Counted from the first letter of the stretch, positions 1 to 10,393 are shown. The stretch: 64,000 nt of DNA from Duganella sp. Leaf126 (GCF_001423125.1 NZ_LMNW01000004.1:84486-148485), one strand, 5' to 3'. Notes: generated from the letters alone by a model not told the origin. A program made the numbers and translations.

Positions 1-1
1 C

Positions 2-97
2 GAGCAGCTGTCTGCCAACGACGATGGCGACGATATCGAGGACGAAGACAACGCATCCGACGATTTCGCGCAAATGTTCGACAAGGATGGAGAATAA
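2..97 (+). CDS. C-terminal end of an unknown acidic protein (5' truncated by window)
   Basis: Only the last 31 codons are inside the window, read in the frame that ends with TAA at 95-97. The tail is very rich in Asp and Glu (for example DDGDDIEDEDN) and ends KDGE. It stops three bases before the ATG of the next gene, so the two are almost certainly cotranscribed. The family cannot be told from this tail. The acidic character matches the two downstream proteins, which suggests one functional set. Confidence 0.7.
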   Translation, partial: EQLSANDDGDDIEDEDNASDDFAQMFDKDGE

Positions 98-100
98 ACC

Positions 101-880
101 ATGTCCGACGACCAACCAACCCGCAACCTTCCGGCCCTGAGCAAGCAAGTGACCGAACTGGTGCTGGCCGGCTCGCTGGGCCACGCCGAGCAGGCGTTTG
201 CCGAAGCGGCCGACCAGTACGGCGACCTGGCCGTGGTGGAAGTGCTGTCCGCTATTCCGCCGCAGGTGACCGCGCTGCACATGGCCGGTTTTGACGGCGG
301 CAAGATGTCGCTGGCCACGCTGCTGGTGCCGCCCAAGGCCTGGGCCGACAGCCTGGCCTTCATCGCGGCCACCTGGCCCGACGACCAGATCGAGGACGAT
401 CCCGAGCGCATCGCCGAATCGCTGTTCGCCCACGTGCACGGCGTGGTGTTTGCCACCGACGACGAAGACCGCCGCAACGAGCTGCTGGCCGCTGCCTCGG
501 CTTCCGATCATGGCGCCACCATGTTTGCCATCCTGTTCTCGATGGCGCCCAAGGAAATTCTCGAAGTGGCCGGCGAAATCATTTCGAAAGGCCCGTACCT
601 GACCGGCCAGACCTCGTCCGACAACGACGTCGTGCCGCTGGCGATCGCGCTGGCCCAGGCCTCGGAAGACGGCTGGGACCGCGCCCTGTTCGAGCTGTTC
701 CCCGAATTCCGCCACAGCGCCGACCTGGCCGACGCCGAGTTCAACGACGACCCCGACGAGGAACAGAATTTCCTGCAGCGCTCGACCAAGGAATTGCTGT
801 ACCGGCTGCGCAAGCAAATACCGAGCACGCGTGCGGTCAAGGCCTCGCGCCGCAGCGTCGGCACCGGCATCTTCTCGTGA
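101..880 (+). CDS. Hypothetical acidic helical protein, 259 aa
   Basis: I do not recognise this family. The protein is strongly acidic and looks almost entirely alpha-helical, with Ala/Leu/Glu-rich stretches and no signal peptide or membrane segment, so it is probably cytoplasmic. Around residues 205-225 there is an Asp/Glu-rich loop before a basic C-terminal tail (about 235-259, with KASRRS). A GGAG at 89-92 supports the ATG at 101. It follows the upstream gene by three bases and precedes the next ORF by 14, so it is the middle gene of a probable three-gene operon. No function is assigned. Confidence 0.75.
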   Translation: MSDDQPTRNLPALSKQVTELVLAGSLGHAEQAFAEAADQYGDLAVVEVLSAIPPQVTALHMAGFDGGKMSLATLLVPPKAWADSLAFIAATWPDDQIEDDPERIAESLFAHVHGVVFATDDEDRRNELLAAASASDHGATMFAILFSMAPKEILEVAGEIISKGPYLTGQTSSDNDVVPLAIALAQASEDGWDRALFELFPEFRHSADLADAEFNDDPDEEQNFLQRSTKELLYRLRKQIPSTRAVKASRRSVGTGIFS

Positions 881-894
881 GGGAACGCTGATCC

Positions 895-1803
895 ATGCTG
901 CCAGCAATCGTCAAAGAAAACCTGCCGCGCCTGACGCGCGCGATCCAGCAACTGGCCACATCGCCCGATCTCGATCGCGACCCTGACGCCGCCTACACGC
1001 TGGCCGACGAACTGACCGGCATCACCGCCATGGTGGCCGAAAAGTTCACCAACGACCGCACCGCCGACGGCATCCAGAAGGCGCTGCAGCTGACGGTGGG
1101 CGCGGTGTCGCTGGGGCTGGACCAGGCGCTGCCCGAGGCCGAGGTCCAGGCCGGCGGCGAAGACCCGGACCTGCGCGCGCTCGAACTGCTGATCGACGAG
1201 GGCGCCGAGCACGCGTTCCAGATCGGTTTCCGCATGATCAAGGATTTGTCGGCCTTGCCCGAGGACGCCCTGGTCGGCGAGTACGACACCGACCCGGTCT
1301 ACGCGGCGCGGCGCCTGCGCGAGCTGTTCATCGACCTGTGCCAGACCGATCCGAACCAGAACTGGAACGGCAGCGAACGCTATGCGGTGATGCTGCGCCA
1401 GCGCAAGGAAGTGCAGGCCATCGTGCGCCTGGCCAACTGGCTGCGCCGCCACCACAGCGAAGGCCCGGTGTCCGACACCGACCTCAATGCCGAGGGCGTG
1501 ATCGCGCTGGCCGTCATTTTCGCGGTGGAAGGCGGGGGCAGGGTGGTCGCCCGCACCGGCCAGAAGGAGTTCGAGCGCTTCGTCAAGTCGGTGCGCAAGA
1601 ACAAGCCGGACTTCGAAGAAGGCTGGGCTGCGCTGGTGGCCGCCGTACCGGCACAGCACCATCCGGTGCTGCTGGAGCGTATCGCCAGCTACCGCCAGGC
1701 CTGCACCGTGCTCGATCACATCCGGGGACGGACGGCAATGAAGACCTTGTTTGCGGAGCTCGAGAATTACGCCGGCTCGGAACTGGACGCCGATTACTCG
1801 TAA
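895..1803 (+). CDS. Hypothetical acidic helical protein, 302 aa
   Basis: This protein is not recognised. It is acidic, appears mainly helical and has no export signal or membrane segment. The sequence starts MLPAIVKENL and carries alternating acidic and basic helices, with a basic patch near residues 160-185 (RQRKEV, NWLRRHH). A GAGGGA at 879-884, overlapping the upstream stop, serves as ribosome-binding site. It is the last gene of the operon, because the next gene is convergent. A scaffold or adaptor role is conceivable from composition alone, but that is speculation. Confidence 0.75.
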   Translation: MLPAIVKENLPRLTRAIQQLATSPDLDRDPDAAYTLADELTGITAMVAEKFTNDRTADGIQKALQLTVGAVSLGLDQALPEAEVQAGGEDPDLRALELLIDEGAEHAFQIGFRMIKDLSALPEDALVGEYDTDPVYAARRLRELFIDLCQTDPNQNWNGSERYAVMLRQRKEVQAIVRLANWLRRHHSEGPVSDTDLNAEGVIALAVIFAVEGGGRVVARTGQKEFERFVKSVRKNKPDFEEGWAALVAAVPAQHHPVLLERIASYRQACTVLDHIRGRTAMKTLFAELENYAGSELDADYS

Positions 1804-1900
1804 CAGCCGCAGTGCAGCGGCGGCCGTCCCGCCTGCGCGGCGGCCGGCCGCTGCGCAGTCACGACGGCGCCAGGACATCTGCCGTCGTCGGCCGTCGCTT

Positions 1901-1928
1901 CGTCATTGCCGCGCAGCCGGCAATGACG
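1901..1928. repeat. REP-like palindrome between convergent genes
   Basis: An exact 11-bp inverted repeat (CGTCATTGCCG / CGGCAATGACG) encloses a six-base loop, between the end of the 302-aa gene and the end of the LysR gene. It resembles the CCGTCATTCCCGC palindromes at 12.2 kb and 50.1 kb. There is no T-tract, so it is better called a REP-like element than an intrinsic terminator, though it could still halt or protect transcripts. Confidence 0.6.
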
Positions 1929-1948
1929 TCGGTGGCGCTGCCGGCACC

Positions 1949-2839
1949 TCATTTTGCAGCTTCTTCCGCCACCGCCACAAACCCTGCCACCAGCGGCGAA
2001 TGCTCGTCCGCGCGCCGCGCCAGCAACAGCGCCGTATTGGCCTCCGGATCGGCCAGCGGCCGGTAGCACACGCCTTCCATGCGGATGATCTCGAACGAAC
2101 TCGGTAACACTGAAATCCCGCTGCCGGCCGCTACCAGGCCGATGATGGTCGAACCTTCCGCCGCCTCCACCGCGATATTCGGCACGAACCCTGCTTCCTT
2201 GCACAGCCGGAAAATCTGCGGATGGAGGCCGGTGCCGGCCGTCTTCGGAAACATCACCAGTGGCAGCCCCTTGAGGTCGCTGATCGCAATGGCCGGCTTG
2301 TGCGCCAGCGCATGCCCGACCGGCAGCACCAATACCAGCGGATCGCGCCGCAATTCGGTCAATACCACGCCATCGGGCAGCGCCTGCTCGGGCGGACGCA
2401 CCAGGCCCAGGTCCAGCCGGCGCTTGCCGATGGCGTCGAGCTGCTCGAAAGTGGACAGCTCGTGCAGCGTCAGCGTCACGCCCGGATAGCGCTGGCGGTA
2501 GCGGTTGATCACGGCGGCAAACAGCGGCGTCAATGGCGTGGAAAAGGTAAAACCGACCCGCAGTTCGCCCGCCTCGCCGCGTTCGGCCCGGCGCGCCGTC
2601 AGCACCGCCTGGTCGGACAGGGCCAGCACGCGCCGCGCATCGTCCAGGAACAGCTTGCCCGCTTCCGTCAGCCGCACCCAGCGCTTGCTGCGCTCCAGCA
2701 GCTGCGCGCCCACTTCCGCTTCCAGCATCTGGATCTGGTGGCTCAGTGGCGGCTGACCGATGTGCAGGCGCTCGGCGGCGCGGGTGAAGCTCAATTCTTC
2801 AGCCACGGCAACGAAGTAGCGGAGGTGACGCAATTCCAT
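1949..2839 (-). CDS. LysR-family transcriptional regulator, 296 aa
   Basis: The N-terminal winged helix-turn-helix (MELRHLRYFVAVAEE, then SFTRAAERLHIGQPPLSHQI, residues about 1-60) is diagnostic of LysR regulators. The remaining ~200 residues have the periplasmic-binding-like effector domain. The length is standard. The start at 2839 is fixed by the conserved MELRHLR beginning; the much longer open frame upstream is antisense to the neighbouring transporter. The gene is divergent from the YnfM-like transporter 102 bp away, so it most likely controls that transporter and itself through the dyad at 2890-2907. The effector is unknown. Confidence 0.92.
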   Translation of the reverse strand: MELRHLRYFVAVAEELSFTRAAERLHIGQPPLSHQIQMLEAEVGAQLLERSKRWVRLTEAGKLFLDDARRVLALSDQAVLTARRAERGEAGELRVGFTFSTPLTPLFAAVINRYRQRYPGVTLTLHELSTFEQLDAIGKRRLDLGLVRPPEQALPDGVVLTELRRDPLVLVLPVGHALAHKPAIAISDLKGLPLVMFPKTAGTGLHPQIFRLCKEAGFVPNIAVEAAEGSTIIGLVAAGSGISVLPSSFEIIRMEGVCYRPLADPEANTALLLARRADEHSPLVAGFVAVAEEAAK

Positions 2840-2889
2840 TTTCTTATCTTTTAAAAGTATGACTGACGGCTTAAATATATATTGGACAC

Positions 2890-2907
2890 TAGGATCGTGC
2901 AATCCTA
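2890..2907. promoter_or_regulatory. Candidate LysR operator between regulator and transporter
   Basis: TAGGAT and ATCCTA form an exact 6-bp inverted repeat with a six-base spacer, placed between the divergent LysR and MFS genes and just upstream of the transporter start. An AT-rich stretch at 2848-2884 next to it could hold the divergent promoters. The role is inferred from position and symmetry only. Confidence 0.45.
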
Positions 2908-2941
2908 AGATGGATTGTCCCTCTGCTTCAGATTGCTTGCC

Positions 2942-4216
2942 ATGACTACCGCAGCCTCCCACATCGACCAGCGCAGCGCCCCGGATGCCGCCGGCGCACC
3001 GGCCCAGCGCCTGCCGGCGCCGCGCATCGCTGCCGGCACCGCCGATTTCAAGCGCAGCAACCGCGCCCTGTTCTTCGGCGGCTTCTCGTGTTTTGCCCTG
3101 CTGTACTGCGTACAGCCGCTGATGCCGCTGCTGTCGCGCGAGTTTGCGCTCAGTGCGGCGCAAAGCAGCCTGGCCTTGTCGATCTCGACCGCCGCACTGG
3201 CCCTGTCGCTGGTGGTGTCGAGCGCCATCTCCGAGCGGCTCGGACGCAAGCCGCTGATGGTGGCGGCGATGGCGGTGGCTGCCGCGATGACGGTGCTGTG
3301 CGCGTTTGCCCACAACTATCACCAGTTGCTGGCGCTGCGCGCCTTGCTCGGTGTGGCGCTGGGCGGCATGCCGGCCATTGCCATGGCTTACCTGGGCGAG
3401 GAAATCGAACCGGCCTCGCTGGGCCTGTCGATGGGGCTGTACATCAGCGGCAGCGCATTCGGCGGCATGGCGGGCCGTGTTCTCACCTCGGTGCTGAGCG
3501 ACCACTTTTCGTGGCGGCTGGCGGTCGGCGTGGTTGGCTTGGCCGGCATCGTGGCGGCGTGGGAATTCTGGCGCAGCCTGCCGGCGTCGCGCCACTTTAC
3601 GCCGTCGAACGGCGGCTGGCGCGCATTGCCGGCCGGCTTCCGGCTGCACCTGGGCGACGCCGGCCTGCCATGGCTGTTCGCGCTGGCCTTCCTGCTGATG
3701 GGCGCGTTCGTCAGCCTGTACAACTACATCGCCTACCGCCTGCTCGGCGCGCCGTTCGGCCTGAGCCAGAGTCTGGTGGGCACGGTGTCCTTCCTGTATT
3801 TGCTGGGCATCTACAGCTCCGTGTGGGCCGGCAAGCTGGCCGACCGGTTCGGGCGCCGCCACGTGCTGTGGGCGGTGCTGGCGCTGATGCTGGCCGGGCT
3901 GCTGCTGACGCTGTCGAACTGGCTGCCGCTGATCGTCGCCGGGGTGGCCCTGTTCACCTACGGCTTCTTTGCCACGCACTCGGTGGCCAGCAGCTGGGTG
4001 GGGCGGCGCGCACTGTCGAACAAGGCGCTGGCGTCGGCGCTGTACCTGTTTTTCTATTATCTCGGTTCCAGCGTGGTCGGTTCGGCCACCGGCATGATGT
4101 GGGAGCGCGGCGGCTGGCCCGGCGTGGTGACGGTGCTGGGCGCCGCGCTCGGCCTGGGCCTGCTGGTGGCGGTGCGGTTGCGCAGCCTGGCGCCGCTGGG
4201 CGCGGCCGAGAAGTAA
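2942..4216 (+). CDS. MFS transporter, YnfM-like inner-membrane exporter, 424 aa
   Basis: This is a 12-helix major facilitator protein. It closely follows the E. coli YnfM pattern as I remember it: FALLYCVQPLMPLLS in helix 1, the MFS motif A loop SERLGRKP, and MGLYISGSAFGGMAGR. The N-terminal ~45 residues are cytoplasmic and of low complexity. I prefer the ATG at 2942 to the in-frame TTG at 2915, because the extra nine codons add nothing family-like. YnfM proteins are thought to export small molecules; the substrate here is unknown. It is divergent from a LysR gene that probably controls it. Confidence 0.88.
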   Translation: MTTAASHIDQRSAPDAAGAPAQRLPAPRIAAGTADFKRSNRALFFGGFSCFALLYCVQPLMPLLSREFALSAAQSSLALSISTAALALSLVVSSAISERLGRKPLMVAAMAVAAAMTVLCAFAHNYHQLLALRALLGVALGGMPAIAMAYLGEEIEPASLGLSMGLYISGSAFGGMAGRVLTSVLSDHFSWRLAVGVVGLAGIVAAWEFWRSLPASRHFTPSNGGWRALPAGFRLHLGDAGLPWLFALAFLLMGAFVSLYNYIAYRLLGAPFGLSQSLVGTVSFLYLLGIYSSVWAGKLADRFGRRHVLWAVLALMLAGLLLTLSNWLPLIVAGVALFTYGFFATHSVASSWVGRRALSNKALASALYLFFYYLGSSVVGSATGMMWERGGWPGVVTVLGAALGLGLLVAVRLRSLAPLGAAEK

Positions 4217-4335
4217 GCGGGCGTCCGTAGCGCTCTGATCCACGTCAACCCGTCGCACGGAATCTGTCGGCCGCAGCCGGTGTCGAATCAAGACAGGAAC
4301 GCCGTTCGTTTCTTCTTCATTGCGGAGGTGACACC

Positions 4336-4674
4336 ATGCAGCACACCAACGACCGGCGCACCGACATCGGCCGCCGTTTCCACCTGGTCGAACAGGCCAT
4401 CGCCCAGGCTGCGGAAGCCAGTTCGGCCGAACACCAGCTGCCCAGCGAACTGCGCGACAGCATCCAGCGCGTGGACCGCCTTGGCGACACTGCGCGCGAC
4501 GTGCTGCTGTCCGACGACCCGGCGCGCCTGCGCAAGCTGGTCGCCGACATGACCGGCGCCGCCGAACGCGCGCGCCGCGTCTGTACCAATATTCCGCAGC
4601 TCTCGGCCCGCATCCGGGGCGCGGTCAGCCACATGGCCAGCCAGATCCAGGAACTGCAGCGCGACGTGCAGTAG
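4336..4674 (+). CDS. Small hypothetical helical protein, 112 aa
   Basis: I do not recognise the family. The protein is soluble and helical, with no export signal, and ends in a coiled-coil-like stretch (HMASQIQELQRDVQ). A good GGAGG at 4323-4327 sits eight bases before the ATG. It stands alone between the MFS gene and a convergent CoA-transferase gene, followed by a repeat-rich spacer. Helical heptads suggest a small oligomeric or interaction protein, but no function can be assigned. Confidence 0.65.
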   Translation: MQHTNDRRTDIGRRFHLVEQAIAQAAEASSAEHQLPSELRDSIQRVDRLGDTARDVLLSDDPARLRKLVADMTGAAERARRVCTNIPQLSARIRGAVSHMASQIQELQRDVQ

Positions 4675-4802
4675 CCGGAGCGGCGCAGTTTGCCGTGCCG
4701 GGGCGGGCAATGTTGCGGCGGCCCGACGTGGGGCGCCGGCCTGCCAGGCCTGGACGGTCGCCGGCCGCACCGGTCTGCGGCTTTGCAGCACCGGCTTCAC
4801 AG

Positions 4803-4933
4803 CACCGGCTCACCGCACCGGCTCACGGGGGCCCGTTCACCGGATCCGCTCACGGGACCCGTTCACGGCACCGGTTCACCGCACCGGCTCACGGGGCCCG
4901 TTCACCGGATCCGCTCACGGGACCCGTTCACAG
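4803..4933. repeat. Two-copy tandem repeat of about 65 bp running into the CoA-transferase stop codon
   Basis: Two nearly identical units (4803-4868 and 4869-4933) differ by one inserted G and a few substitutions. Each is itself built from shorter CACCGG(C/T)TCAC and CCCGTTCAC pieces. The second unit contains the TGA stop codon (complement of 4928-4930) of the CoA-transferase gene. The rest of 4675-4927 is GC-rich and shows no convincing gene; short open frames there are products of the repeat. Confidence 0.8.
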
Positions 4934-6157
4934 CACCCCCTTGGCGCGCAGCGCGGCGATCTCGTCATCGCTGCGCCCGAGCAGGCCGCGTACGATGTCG
5001 TCCGTGTGCTGGCCCAGCAGCGGCGGCGCCACGGCATTGTCGGCGGGCGAGGCGGACAGGCGCATCGGGTTGCGTACCAGCTTGACCTTGCCGGCGGTGG
5101 GGTGGGGCACCTCGGTGACGATGCCGCGCGCCAGCACTTGCGGATTGCTGTACACGTCGTCGAGGTTGTTGATCGGGCCGCATGGCACGCCCACCGCTTC
5201 CAGCGTCGTGATCCAGAAATCGCGCGGGTGTTGCAGCACCATCTCGGCCAGCAGCGGCACCAGCTCCTCGCGGTGCTGGACGCGCAAGGGATTGGTGGCG
5301 TAGCGCGGGTGCAGGGCCAGGTCGGCGCGCCCGCCCGCCTCGACGAATTTCTGATACTGGCCATCGTTGCCGGTGGCGACGATGATGTAGCCGTCGGCAC
5401 AGGCAAAGGTCTGGTACGGCACGATGTTCGGATGCGCATTGCCCCAGCGCCTGGGCGGCTTGCCGCTGTTGAGGTAGTTGCTGCCCATGTTGGCCAGCAT
5501 CGCCACCTGCACGTCGAGCAGCGCCATGTCGATGTACTGGCCCTCGCCGCTGCGGTCGCGGTGGGTCAGGGCGGCCAGGATGGCGATGGTGGCGTACATG
5601 CCGGTCATCAGGTCGGTCAGCGCCACGCCCGCTTTCTGCGGGCCGCCGCCGGGCAGGTCGTCGCGTTCGCCGGTCACCGACATCAGGCCGCCCATGCCCT
5701 GGATCAGGAAATCGTAGCCGGCGCGGTGCGCATACGGTCCGTCCTGGCCGAAGCCTGTCACCGAGCAATAGACGAGATCGGGCTTGATGGCCCTGAGTGC
5801 GTCGTAATCGAGGCCGTAGCGTTTCAGCTGGCCCACCTTGTAATTTTCCAGCACCACGTCGCAGTGCGGCACCAGCTCGCGCAGCAGCGCTTGCCCCTCG
5901 GCGCTGGCAATGTCGATCGTCACCGAGCGCTTGCCGCGGTTGGCGGCCAGGTAATAGGCTGCCTCGGTGGTGTCGTTGCCGTCGGCATCTTGCGCGTACG
6001 GCGGACCCCAGGCGCGCGTGTCGTCGCCGCTGCCCGGACGCTCGACCTTGATCACGTCGGCGCCCAGGTCGGCCAGGTTTTGCGAACACCAGGGGCCGGC
6101 CAGCACCCGGCTCAGGTCCAGCACGCGCAGGTGGCCCAGCGCTTTCGGTACAGTCAT
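4928..6157 (-). CDS. CaiB/BaiF family CoA-transferase (class III), 409 aa
   Basis: Class III CoA-transferases move CoA between carboxylic acids through an aspartyl-CoA intermediate. The N-terminal signature RVLAGPWCSQNLADLGADVIKVE, given here in part, is at about residues 18-40. The presumed nucleophile is Asp149 in GYDFLIQ, and a glycine-rich loop follows (GMGGLMSVTGE). Length matches formyl-CoA and succinyl-CoA:dicarboxylate transferases, but the substrate cannot be read from sequence. I chose the ATG at 6157, preceded by AGAAAGAAAACG, over an in-frame start 33 codons upstream that adds non-family sequence. The stop codon lies within a tandem repeat. Confidence 0.9.
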   Translation of the reverse strand: MTVPKALGHLRVLDLSRVLAGPWCSQNLADLGADVIKVERPGSGDDTRAWGPPYAQDADGNDTTEAAYYLAANRGKRSVTIDIASAEGQALLRELVPHCDVVLENYKVGQLKRYGLDYDALRAIKPDLVYCSVTGFGQDGPYAHRAGYDFLIQGMGGLMSVTGERDDLPGGGPQKAGVALTDLMTGMYATIAILAALTHRDRSGEGQYIDMALLDVQVAMLANMGSNYLNSGKPPRRWGNAHPNIVPYQTFACADGYIIVATGNDGQYQKFVEAGGRADLALHPRYATNPLRVQHREELVPLLAEMVLQHPRDFWITTLEAVGVPCGPINNLDDVYSNPQVLARGIVTEVPHPTAGKVKLVRNPMRLSASPADNAVAPPLLGQHTDDIVRGLLGRSDDEIAALRAKGVL

Positions 6158-6264
6158 CGTTTTCTTTCTAAGTGGTTCGTCTCGCCCGTCAGTGTAGTGT
6201 CTGGGGCGCGATCGTGATAGTGTCAGGGTTCCAGTGCTCCCAATTCGAGAATTCATTCGGCATC

Positions 6265-7017
6265 ATGTGGCCTTATCCGAAAATTGTTGCGCATCGCGGC
6301 GGCGGCACCATCGCGCCCGAGAACACGGTGGCCGGCTTGCGCGCCGGTCTCGCGTACGGCTTTCGCGCCGTCGAGTTCGATGTCATGCTGTCGCGGGACG
6401 GCATCGGCATGGTGATCCACGACCCCGAGTTCGGCCGCACGGTGGCAGGGCTTGGCGCCGTGGCGCGCACGCTGGCGCGCGACCTGGCCGCAATGGACGC
6501 CGGCAGCTGGCACAGCGCGCCGTTCAAAGGCGAGCCGGTGCCGTACTACACGCAATTCATCGCGTATTGCAGGCAGCACGGCATCTGGATGAACGTGGAA
6601 ATCAAGCCGTCCGACGGCGTCGAGGCGGCCACCGGCGCCTGGGTGGCGCAGGTCACGCGCGACGCCTATGCGCAAGAGATTGCGGCGGGGCAGGTGGCGC
6701 GGGTGCCGCTGCTGTCCTCGTTCAGCCATGCGGCGCTGGCCGCCGCCCGCGACGCCGCGCCCGAGGTGCCGCGCGCCTGGCTGCTCGACCGCCTCCCGCC
6801 CGACTGGCAGGCCCCGGCCCGGGCGCTGCAGGCGGTGGCGATCCACACCAATCACCGCCATTTGACGCAGGCGCTGGCGGCAACCGTCAAGGCCGCCGGC
6901 TTCGGCCTGTTTTGCTACACGGTCAACGATCCCGACCGCGCCCGCGAGCTGCTGAGCTGGGGCGTGGACGGCTTGTGCACCGACCGCATCGATTTGATCG
7001 GCCCGACCTTTACCTGA
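6265..7017 (+). CDS. ugpQ: Glycerophosphodiester phosphodiesterase, UgpQ-like, 250 aa
   Basis: The enzyme hydrolyses glycerophosphodiesters to glycerol 3-phosphate and an alcohol. The GDPD signature is intact: H10-R11 in AHRGG, E19-N20-T21 in APENT, E37 and D39 in VEFDV, and H52-D53 in VIHDP. There is no signal peptide, and the 250-residue length fits cytoplasmic UgpQ rather than periplasmic GlpQ. The ATG at 6265 places MWPYPKIVAHRGG at the N-terminus as in relatives; the longer frame upstream is probably untranslated. The gene is divergent from the CoA-transferase gene and lies 83 bp before alaS. Confidence 0.9.
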   Translation: MWPYPKIVAHRGGGTIAPENTVAGLRAGLAYGFRAVEFDVMLSRDGIGMVIHDPEFGRTVAGLGAVARTLARDLAAMDAGSWHSAPFKGEPVPYYTQFIAYCRQHGIWMNVEIKPSDGVEAATGAWVAQVTRDAYAQEIAAGQVARVPLLSSFSHAALAAARDAAPEVPRAWLLDRLPPDWQAPARALQAVAIHTNHRHLTQALAATVKAAGFGLFCYTVNDPDRARELLSWGVDGLCTDRIDLIGPTFT

Positions 7018-7100
7018 AACCATCCCGAGGTAGAGGTCATATATAATCAACCCTTTGCATCCAACCTTTGCTTCGGCCAGCTACCCTCCCAGCCTACGAC

Positions 7101-9710
<2,610 letters not shown>

Positions 9711-9763
9711 CGCAAAAAAGCAGTCCTGATCTGCAAGTAACCCTGTAGAATCAGGGGTGGCGA

Positions 9764-9797
9764 CGGCCCGCGTGTCAAGCGCGGGCCGTTGTTGTTT
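9764..9797 (+). terminator. Rho-independent terminator after alaS
   Basis: A perfect 9-bp stem (CGGCCCGCG / CGCGGGCCG) with a seven-base loop is followed by TTGTTGTTT. It lies 54 bp after the alaS stop codon. Confidence 0.8.
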
Positions 9798-9811
9798 GAT
9801 TGCTCTGATTG

Positions 9812-9845
9812 TATACTTGCAAGTTCCCGTTGCAAAATTGCAACG
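9812..9845 (+). promoter_or_regulatory. Candidate promoter and TTGCAA-type operator upstream of the TusA-like gene
   Basis: TATACT at 9812-9817 is a plausible -10 box, with TTGTTG at 9789-9794 as a weak -35 at 17 bp. Just downstream, CGTTGCA-AAAT-TGCAACG (9828-9845) is a perfect 7-bp inverted repeat. Three TTGCAA hexamers (9818, 9830, 9838) occur in 26 bp. Binding of a regulator here is inferred only. Confidence 0.35.
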
Positions 9846-9896
9846 TGCTACGAACTATTTTGGTGCAGCGCGTCAAGCGCGCCGAAAAGGAGTAGT

Positions 9897-9932
9897 ATGG
9901 CGTCACTGCCAAACAATTCACTAGCTCATTAG
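9897..9932 (+). CDS. Possible 11-codon leader ORF before the TusA-like gene
   Basis: An ATG with AAGGAG (9887-9892) only four bases before it opens an 11-codon frame, MASLPNNSLAH, that ends in TAG ten bases before the next ATG. The TusA-like start itself has no clear ribosome-binding site, so this leader could feed ribosomes to it. Chance occurrence is quite possible. Confidence 0.25.
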   Translation: MASLPNNSLAH

Positions 9933-9942
9933 CGGGTTCTCA

Positions 9943-10200
9943 ATGACCGACACGATACTAGACAACGACATCATGGAATTCCACATGGAACTCGATGCGC
10001 GCGAACTGCACTGTCCTCTGCCCATCCTCAAGGCCAAGAAAGCCCTGGCGGAACTGCAAAGCGGCGAAGTGCTGCGCATCATGGCAACCGACCCTGGCTC
10101 CGTTCGCGACTTCCAGGCATTCGCCAAGCAAACCGGCAACGCGCTGCTCTCGCACGTGCAGACCGGTCGTGAATTCGTCTTTTTGATGCGCCGCAAATAA
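9943..10200 (+). CDS. TusA-family sulfurtransferase-like protein, 85 aa
   Basis: Small TusA-fold proteins carry sulfur as a persulfide on a single cysteine. The hallmark CPLPILKAKKAL begins at Cys24, followed by the compact two-layer fold and the usual EVLRIMATDPGS strand. The closest recalled relatives are stand-alone betaproteobacterial TusA-like proteins. Homologues often begin at a shorter MEFH-type start, so the true start may be 9973 rather than 9943; neither has a strong ribosome-binding site. It is monocistronic, between the alaS terminator and the etf promoter. Its sulfur acceptor is unknown. Confidence 0.88.
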   Translation: MTDTILDNDIMEFHMELDARELHCPLPILKAKKALAELQSGEVLRIMATDPGSVRDFQAFAKQTGNALLSHVQTGREFVFLMRRK

Positions 10201-10252
10201 GTCTGGCGCACCGCTCCCTCCTGTTCTGTTACCCGGCTTGACCTGTGGATCG

Positions 10253-10277
10253 ATCGTCTAAGTAGTTTTTAGACGAT
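10253..10277. promoter_or_regulatory. Inverted repeat in the tusA-like/etfB intergenic region
   Basis: ATCGTCTAA and TTAGACGAT form a perfect 9-bp inverted repeat with a seven-base AT-rich loop, about 50 bp after the TusA-like stop. There is no good T-tract, so it may be a weak terminator, a transcript-stabilising hairpin or a protein-binding site upstream of the etf promoter. Confidence 0.4.
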
Positions 10278-10295
10278 TTCCACTAACTAAAAATC

Positions 10296-10343
10296 GCACG
10301 ATCGTGCTTTAATTTATTGTGTCCGGCGGATTTCTCATATAAT
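10296..10343 (+). promoter_or_regulatory. etfBA promoter with a 12-bp palindromic operator candidate
   Basis: A consensus -10 TATAAT lies at 10338-10343, with a -35-like TTATTG at 10314-10319 and an 18-bp spacer. Directly upstream, GCACGATCGTGC at 10296-10307 is a perfect 12-bp palindrome. Betaproteobacterial etf genes are known targets of fatty-acid regulators of the TetR type, and such a palindrome would suit one. Assignment to a named regulator is inference. Confidence 0.55.
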
Positions 10344-10393
10344 CTAGCCCACTAATTTAGTCCGTTATTTACTATTTTCCCAAAGGCACAGCT

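Noticed and set aside
1901..1928. Intrinsic terminator between convergent genes
   Set aside because: The stem is strong but neither side has a T-run; the sequence fits the REP-like family better.
4690..5303. Two plus-strand frames over 4690-5303
   Set aside because: They are built from the ~65-bp repeat and the antisense of the CoA-transferase gene.
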